A stretch of 64,000 bases of DNA from Flavobacterium arcticum (GTDB lineage: Bacteria > Bacteroidota > Bacteroidia > Flavobacteriales > Flavobacteriaceae), in assembly GCF_003344925.1 (NCBI RefSeq), contig NZ_CP031188.1, forward strand, positions 186,001 to 250,000, read 5' to 3'. The notes below the pieces were generated by a model, which made no database searches, was not told where the DNA came from, and saw only the letters and a list, made by a program, of their open reading frames with translations. The translations under genes and the position numbers were made by a program. Below are positions 58,497 to 64,000 of the stretch, one piece after another; the first letter of the stretch is position 1; every line of letters begins with the position of its first letter.

Positions 58497-60887
58497 ATGA
58501 ATGATATAGAGCACTTTGAAAGCAGCCCATTTAACATAAAAATTTCTTTTCATAAGGTTTTAGAAAATCTTGAAGAAATTGCTGCGTCGGATATTGATTA
58601 TAGATCTGACTATGCAAAAGCATTACTCCGCCATACAGAGCCTTTCCCTGAGCTACGTGAAGGTATCACCGATCCGAAAGAACTTGACAAGCACAAAGTG
58701 TTAATACAAAATTTATTAGCAGATCTTTTTCCTACTGCGCTTACCAAAAATGAAATTAAAGCCGCGACAATACCTTTTTATAATATTACTTTTAATTATA
58801 CCGAAAGACTACGTAGCATTATGGATAATGCCGGAACGGATTTCGATATGAGTATAAGAGACTTTAATGATCATGAGTTTTATATAATGGGATGCTGTCT
58901 TATTCTTAATAGCTATTATGGTTATCATTTTGATTTTAATAGACCTCTTTTTTATGACATTCCAGATGCCGAAGGCATTATGAAACATTACAGAATTTTA
59001 TATAATGCTGATTTTGTTGAAATTTTACCTACCGAAAAATCGGTGAAAATAACAAAAGAAGATGTAAAGTTATTAATGGATAACTTTAGTAACCTTGAGT
59101 TATGGAAAGAAAAGTTTCCTGAAAAAAGCTGGACATTAAAAGGTTTTGGTATTGTATCGTTTTTTGATGCTACTATAGAGAGCGCTATCTCTAACTTAAA
59201 AAGCAACTTACTTAAAGCAGATGACCTTGATAAAGACAATATGAAAGGAAATCAGCAAGACATATTTCGATCTATATATAAAATTCCCGATTTAAAAATT
59301 GGGTTTACAGAAGCAAATATTGAAGATAATATTTTTAAAGTTGCTCCTTTTGATGGTATTGAAAGTTATATATTAAAAGATGGTACCGAAATAAACTGTA
59401 GTGCTGTTTTTTGTGGTAACTCATTAAAAAAAATTATTGAAGACCATAGTTATTTTGTAATATCTGATGTAGAAAATTATATATGCAATAATAATGGCGA
59501 TATAGGTTTTGCAGAGCATTTACTCTCACAAGGTATAAAAAGTTGCATATTAGCTCCGCTTATAAAAAATGACACCCTTATGGGTATCATAGAGCTAGTA
59601 TCTTCTAGACCAGGCGAGCTCAATAGTATTAATGCTAACAAGCTGGCTTATATATTACCTTTTCTTACAGACAAGATAGATAGCTACTACTCTGAGTTGC
59701 AAAACCAAGTAGACGCAATTATTCAAAAAGAATATACAGCAATACACCATAGTGTTTACTGGAAGTTTCGTGAAGAAGCATTACGCCACATAAACAACGG
59801 GAACGATAAAAACAGTACTTATAAAGAAATTGTTTTTAAAGAAATCTATCCGCTTTATGGACAAATAGACGTTAAAGGTTCTTCTACCGCTCGAAACGAG
59901 TCTACAGAGCAAGATCTTGTAAAACAAATAGAACGATTACTATCTCTTTTCCGTTATATTTTTAAGATTGAAAAATTGCCGCTTATGGAGCAGCATATTT
60001 ATGAACTTGAAAACATGGAAGATAAAATAAAAGATGGACTTCAAGCCGACTCTGAAGCTATAATACAAAACTATATAAAACTAGAAGTACACCCACTATT
60101 AGAACATTTCGACTCTGTAAAACCAGAAATACACCAGCATATTGACAACTATTTTAAAACCTTAGATGGTAAGGTTAAAATGGTATATGATAGTAGGAAA
60201 AACTTTGACGAAGCGCTTTCTATAATAAACAAACATCTTGCTGAGGTACTGGACAAAAAACAAATAGAAGCACAAAAATTCTATCCGCACTATTACGAGC
60301 GTTTTAAAACAGATGGTGTAGAGCACAACCTTTACATAGGTGCCTCTATAGCACCAAAGCAACCTTATAACCCTTTATATCTCGAAAATTTAAGGCTATG
60401 GCAACTACAAGCCATGTGCGAAATGGAGAATGAATACTACAAGTTAAACCCTATATTACCATATCAGCTTGATGTAACTTCACTAATATTAGTCTTTAGT
60501 TCACCTATATCTATACGTTTCAGGATGGACGAAAAACGTTTTGATGTAGACGGTACTTATAACGCACGCTATGAGGTAGTAAAAAAACGTATAGACAAAT
60601 CGAATATAAAAGGCACTAATGAACGTATTACAGAAAAAGGCAAAATCACTATTGTATATTCGCAAAAACAAGAAGAAATAGAATACAGGCGCTATATAAA
60701 ATTTTTACAACACCGAAACCTTGTTGACACCGCTATAGAACAGTTTGAAGTAGAAGATTTACAAGGCGTTACAGGACTTAAAGCCTTGCGAATCTCTCTA
60801 ATATATAGCCTAGAAAAAACATCTGAAACAACTTATAGTTATGATGATTTACTTAAAGAATTAGCAGATGTTGAGATAAATAAATAA
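58497..60887 (+). CDS. Large GAF-domain protein, unknown function
   Basis: The 796-residue protein has no membrane segment or signal peptide, so it is cytoplasmic. A GAF-like domain lies at ~285-400 (VSDVENYICNNN-type region, then GIKSCILAPLIKNDTLMGII), flanked by an unrecognised N-terminal domain (~1-270) and a helical C-terminal part (~420-796). No kinase, cyclase or DNA-binding module is seen. Similar long GAF proteins are common in Flavobacteriaceae without known roles. It is convergent with the HD-PycTM gene, with stop codons 3 bases apart, and has its own promoter. Confidence 0.75.
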   Translation: MNDIEHFESSPFNIKISFHKVLENLEEIAASDIDYRSDYAKALLRHTEPFPELREGITDPKELDKHKVLIQNLLADLFPTALTKNEIKAATIPFYNITFNYTERLRSIMDNAGTDFDMSIRDFNDHEFYIMGCCLILNSYYGYHFDFNRPLFYDIPDAEGIMKHYRILYNADFVEILPTEKSVKITKEDVKLLMDNFSNLELWKEKFPEKSWTLKGFGIVSFFDATIESAISNLKSNLLKADDLDKDNMKGNQQDIFRSIYKIPDLKIGFTEANIEDNIFKVAPFDGIESYILKDGTEINCSAVFCGNSLKKIIEDHSYFVISDVENYICNNNGDIGFAEHLLSQGIKSCILAPLIKNDTLMGIIELVSSRPGELNSINANKLAYILPFLTDKIDSYYSELQNQVDAIIQKEYTAIHHSVYWKFREEALRHINNGNDKNSTYKEIVFKEIYPLYGQIDVKGSSTARNESTEQDLVKQIERLLSLFRYIFKIEKLPLMEQHIYELENMEDKIKDGLQADSEAIIQNYIKLEVHPLLEHFDSVKPEIHQHIDNYFKTLDGKVKMVYDSRKNFDEALSIINKHLAEVLDKKQIEAQKFYPHYYERFKTDGVEHNLYIGASIAPKQPYNPLYLENLRLWQLQAMCEMENEYYKLNPILPYQLDVTSLILVFSSPISIRFRMDEKRFDVDGTYNARYEVVKKRIDKSNIKGTNERITEKGKITIVYSQKQEEIEYRRYIKFLQHRNLVDTAIEQFEVEDLQGVTGLKALRISLIYSLEKTSETTYSYDDLLKELADVEINK

Positions 60888-60890
60888 TTG

Positions 60891-62078
60891 TTAAATACGG
60901 CTAAAGGCATATATAAATACGGCTACCGAAACGAGAATACCTATCATAAAAATATTATAAGTTATACGTAGTAATTTATATTTCCTGTTAAGCACTAAAC
61001 CTAAGTAGTAAAGGTCTTTTATCATCGAGTCGTATAGATATTTTCTATCCTTCATCATTTCGTTTACTGCCCAGCTATACTCTGTTAATGGCATCTTATA
61101 AAAATTACCAAAAAACAACAGGTTTACTTTTCTATTATCTATATCTTCTCTAGTAAATGTACCCTCGGTAACTTTGGGTCTAGTAGATAAAATTGCAAAA
61201 ATTATAGAGGTTACACTAAATAATAATAGTACTAAGGTAGGTATAATAAGGTGTACATTATTAGGACTATCAAGCTTAGGTATAAGCGTAGTTAATGCTA
61301 TCGAAATTATAATAGCATTGACAGATATCATAATATTAGCCTTACTATCGGCTATATCGCTAAGCCGTGTATGATTACTAAGCGTTACTCGAAACATAGT
61401 ATCTATACCTCTATCAGGTCGTGATAATTGCTCTAGTTTCTTTTTATTTATTTTATTTTTAGATACTTTTTTCTTCTTAGGGCTTTGTAAATCTTTTATA
61501 GCAGCTTGTAAAATAACTATGTTATGTTCTTTCATAGGCTGTAACTCTCGTTTTGCATAATCAGAATAAAAACGATGTTTGTACATCAGTATATCTCTGT
61601 TCGCCATAGCCCACTCTAAGTCAGTAAACTCTTTTTTATGAGTAATGCGCCATTCTTCACGCAACAACTCTGCCAAGTCAATATAATTTTCATTAGCAAA
61701 ATGAGAGCAATCAGCATCTTTAATAATGCTTTCTAATAGTGTTTTAGGTTCTATCCCAATTTTTGTAGCACGTATAAGGTTACACACCAATGTTATTTTT
61801 TCAGGGGGATAACCTTGTTTCTTTAAAAATTCATCTGCAATAGTACAGCTTACCTCTTCATGGTCCTTTTCGTCTTTTACATAACCTACATCATGAAGCC
61901 ATGCTGCTACAAGTAGTATTTCGGTATTTACCTCATCAACATTTTCTTTACTAGCTAATACTATTACTGCATTAACAACACGTAAAGTATGATTAAAATT
62001 ATGATAAATATAATCCGAAGATAGTTTATCTTTGAATAAATTGAATACGAAATCTTCGGCTTTTTTAACAATAATCAT
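60891..62078 (-). CDS. HD-domain phosphohydrolase fused to a PycTM-like membrane domain
   Basis: Residues ~1-165 are an HD domain: His30 in HNFNHTLRVV, His62-Asp63 in AAWLHDVGYV, His73, and a later Asp in IIKDADCSHF. A basic linker (~205-225, KKKKVSKNKINKKK) follows. The C-terminal ~170 residues match the PycTM/DUF5706 pattern: RVTLSNHTRLSDIADSKANIM, then two membrane segments (~250-300), SVTSIIFAILSTRPKVTEGT, and a last membrane helix (~372-392). In Pycsar defence the PycTM domain is a membrane effector gated by cyclic CMP/UMP. No Pycsar or other nucleotide cyclase lies nearby, so I do not call this a defence system. The HD domain probably hydrolyses a nucleotide. Confidence 0.85.
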   Translation of the reverse strand: MIIVKKAEDFVFNLFKDKLSSDYIYHNFNHTLRVVNAVIVLASKENVDEVNTEILLVAAWLHDVGYVKDEKDHEEVSCTIADEFLKKQGYPPEKITLVCNLIRATKIGIEPKTLLESIIKDADCSHFANENYIDLAELLREEWRITHKKEFTDLEWAMANRDILMYKHRFYSDYAKRELQPMKEHNIVILQAAIKDLQSPKKKKVSKNKINKKKLEQLSRPDRGIDTMFRVTLSNHTRLSDIADSKANIMISVNAIIISIALTTLIPKLDSPNNVHLIIPTLVLLLFSVTSIIFAILSTRPKVTEGTFTREDIDNRKVNLLFFGNFYKMPLTEYSWAVNEMMKDRKYLYDSMIKDLYYLGLVLNRKYKLLRITYNIFMIGILVSVAVFIYAFSRI

Positions 62079-62104
62079 TATACAAAATTTAACTATACCA
62101 AATT

Positions 62105-64000
62105 ATGAAATTCTTTTGGGTTTATAATATTACTACGGCAAATAAGTACATAATAGTTTTTTGTATAAGCCTTTTACTCATATCATGTGCTACAAACCAC
62201 CCTCAATATGGTAAAGCTGTAAATAACAGAGATATTAATACTGTAATAACAGACTCAACACTACAACATCGTTTTTATCTTATAGGTGATGCCGGATATG
62301 CCGAAAAACCAAGTGCACAAGCTTTACTTAATACTGTAAGTAAAAAACTAAGTACCGAAGGTAAAAACACCTCTTTACTATACTTAGGCGATAATATATA
62401 CCCACTAGGTATGCCTCCAAAAGAAAAAAAAGAAGAACGCAAAAAAGCCGAAAATAGTCTTGATAACCAAATAAAAATCTCAAAAAACTTTAAAGGTAAA
62501 ACCTATTTTATACCTGGTAATCACGACTGGTATTACGGGCTAGAAGGGCTAGAAAGAGAAAATGATTATATAGAGGAGAAACTGGATGACAACAAATCGT
62601 TTATACCTGGTAAAGGCTGCGGAATATATGATATTGAAATAAACGACAGCATAACACTTATAGCCATAGATAGCCAGTGGTATATAGAGAACTGGAACAA
62701 GTACCCTACTATAAACGATGATTGCGATATAAAAACGCGCGAAGCTATGTTTGTAGAATTAGAGGACATAATTAATGATAATCAAGAAAAACTAATTTTA
62801 CTTGCTATACATCACCCTTTAATGAGTAACGGGTCGCACGGAGGGCAATTTTCATTAAAAAAACAACTATTCCCATTAGAAAACAACGTCCCTTTACCTA
62901 TACTAGGGTCTTTTATAAACCTTGCTCGAAAAACATCAGGATTAAGCTCTCAGGATAGGCAAAACAAAATATACAGCACTCTAGTAAATCGTATAAAAAC
63001 CCTTATACAAGGGAAAAACAATATTATAGTGGCATCGGGTCACGACCACAACCTTCAATATATTAGTCACGATAATATCCATCAAATAATAAGTGGTTCT
63101 GGCTCTAAAGTAGAAGCAGCACGAGCCATATATCCTAACGATTTTTCATATGGCGGTACGGGCTATGCAGTACTCGATTTTTTCAAAAATGGAAAAGCAA
63201 CAGTAAAATACTTTGCTACTTCTATTGATGGAGAAAGGGAACTTTTTGAAACCAGTATTGATTTAAAGCCAAAGACACTGATCGAAAAATATCCTAATAG
63301 TTTTCCTGCAACAGTAAAAAAATCTATATATACTCCAGAGATGACTAAAAAAAGTAGTGTTTATCGTTTCTTTTTCGGGGAGCATTACAGGTCTTATTAT
63401 AGTGAGTTACTTACTGTAAATACAGTAATGGTAGACACACTATACGGAGGACTTACACCTGTTAAAGCAGGCGGCGGGCATCAATCGAAGTCATTACGAC
63501 TAGCAGATAAAAATGGTAAAGAGTTTGTAATGCGTGGACTTAAAAAAAGCGCTACTCGATTTTTACAATCGGTGGCTTTTAAAACAAAATACATGGGTAA
63601 CTCTTTCGAAAATACTTTTGCAGAGAGTTTTCTTTTAGATTTTTATACCACAGCACATCCTTATACCCCCTTTATATTAGATGATTTAGCAGAAACCGCA
63701 GGTATATATCACACCAACCCAAAGCTGTATTATGTACCTAAACAAGATAGTCTTGTAAAGTATAATAAAGACTATGGCGATGAGCTATATATGATAGAAG
63801 AACACCCTGGCAAAGAACATTATAATCTAGCAAGTTTTGGTAAGCCCGATGATATTGAAGGCACAGACAAGATGCTAGAAGATTTAAGAAAAGATAAGAA
63901 ATATACCGTTGATGAACGGGCTTATATAAGAGCAAGACTTTTTGATATGCTTATAGGTGACTGGGACAGGCATGAAGACCAATGGCGATGGGCAAAATTT
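62105..64000 (+). CDS. Lipoprotein with metallophosphoesterase and kinase-like domains, C-terminus outside window
   Basis: The frame starts at ATG 62105 (lipobox LISC, Cys28) and is open for 632 codons to the window end. Residues ~55-375 are a calcineurin-like metallophosphoesterase: GDAG (Asp62), GDNIY (Asp96), GNHDW (139-141), IHHP (236-237) and GHDH (312-315), the full metal set. From ~440 another domain follows with features of atypical kinases: a Gly-rich loop (AGGGHQSKSLRL, 455-466), FVMRGLKK (candidate Lys480), and GDWDRHEDQW at 618-627, which resembles the DRH catalytic motif of HipA/FAM20-type kinases. The second call is tentative. Long homologues in Bacteroidota often continue into an outer-membrane part, not visible here. 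The gene is divergent from the HD-PycTM gene, 26 bases between. Confidence 0.82.
   Translation, partial: MKFFWVYNITTANKYIIVFCISLLLISCATNHPQYGKAVNNRDINTVITDSTLQHRFYLIGDAGYAEKPSAQALLNTVSKKLSTEGKNTSLLYLGDNIYPLGMPPKEKKEERKKAENSLDNQIKISKNFKGKTYFIPGNHDWYYGLEGLERENDYIEEKLDDNKSFIPGKGCGIYDIEINDSITLIAIDSQWYIENWNKYPTINDDCDIKTREAMFVELEDIINDNQEKLILLAIHHPLMSNGSHGGQFSLKKQLFPLENNVPLPILGSFINLARKTSGLSSQDRQNKIYSTLVNRIKTLIQGKNNIIVASGHDHNLQYISHDNIHQIISGSGSKVEAARAIYPNDFSYGGTGYAVLDFFKNGKATVKYFATSIDGERELFETSIDLKPKTLIEKYPNSFPATVKKSIYTPEMTKKSSVYRFFFGEHYRSYYSELLTVNTVMVDTLYGGLTPVKAGGGHQSKSLRLADKNGKEFVMRGLKKSATRFLQSVAFKTKYMGNSFENTFAESFLLDFYTTAHPYTPFILDDLAETAGIYHTNPKLYYVPKQDSLVKYNKDYGDELYMIEEHPGKEHYNLASFGKPDDIEGTDKMLEDLRKDKKYTVDERAYIRARLFDMLIGDWDRHEDQWRWAKF

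Noticed and set aside
60891..62078. Pycsar anti-phage defence system
   Set aside because: Only a PycTM-like domain is present; no Pycsar cyclase gene is found in the window and the domain is fused to an HD domain.
1..64000. CRISPR arrays, tRNA or rRNA genes, insertion sequences
   Set aside because: No regularly spaced repeats, cloverleaf-like sequences, transposase frames or terminal inverted repeats were seen.

Overview
The window is an AT-rich piece of a Bacteroidota chromosome, most likely a member of the Flavobacteriaceae. The support is a SusC/SusD pair, two proteins ending in type IX secretion (T9SS) sorting domains, a CcoNO fusion, many SGC/VSC-type lipoproteins, almost no Shine-Dalgarno sequences, and promoters that fit the Flavobacterium pattern TTG-N17..23-TAnnTTTG. 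I saw no tRNA, rRNA, CRISPR array, transposase or phage gene. The two terminal genes (a porin at 1-1698 and a metallophosphoesterase/kinase-like lipoprotein at 62105-64000) run off the window.

Layout. 1-8168: a porin, then a SusC/SusD nutrient-uptake operon with two surface lipoproteins. 8368-13604: a secreted S8 peptidase followed by housekeeping genes (rnhB, lipB, lysS). 13730-15101: an HxlR regulator divergent from a nitroreductase and a YgiN-like monooxygenase, with a strong inverted repeat between them. 15188-18590: a probable copper locus made of an outer-membrane barrel, a MauG/MbnH-like di-heme peroxidase, an MbnP-like protein and a small Cys-containing protein. 18680-22654: two small secreted proteins, hemL, a LysM glucosaminidase and a PLP deaminase.

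22867-41289 is the most interesting part. The first half looks like an exopolysaccharide synthesis and export locus: a receiver domain fused to a family 2 glycosyltransferase, a large GT-C-like membrane protein, an Ig-like membrane-anchored protein, a GH5-like glycosidase, a GT4 glycosyltransferase, a flippase, and a TPR/outer-membrane barrel. It is followed directly by a seven-gene signalling operon: receiver, H-NOX, a histidine kinase carrying an HNOBA domain as in animal soluble guanylate cyclase, a FIST/NosP-like sensor, a second kinase, an HPt protein and a LytTR response regulator. I infer a nitric-oxide phosphorelay with two sensors that may control the neighbouring polymer genes.

41402-47925 holds a T9SS-exported DUF4114 protein, a second flippase with a glycosyltransferase-like gene, pirin, a small acetyltransferase and a rhodanese lipoprotein. 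48041-58155 is a microaerobic respiration block: hemN, a TauE/SafE-like protein, ccoH, ccoG, ccoP, ccoQ, ccoNO, ccoS (57 codons) and the copper ATPase ccoI/fixI. Three promoters here (hemN, ccoS-NOQPGH, ccoI) share a 14-bp palindrome resembling ATGACAATTGTCAT, centred exactly 36.5 bases before the last G of the -7 element. This is a convincing Crp/Fnr-type regulon. 58497-64000 ends the window with a large GAF protein, an HD-PycTM membrane protein and the phosphatase/kinase-like lipoprotein.
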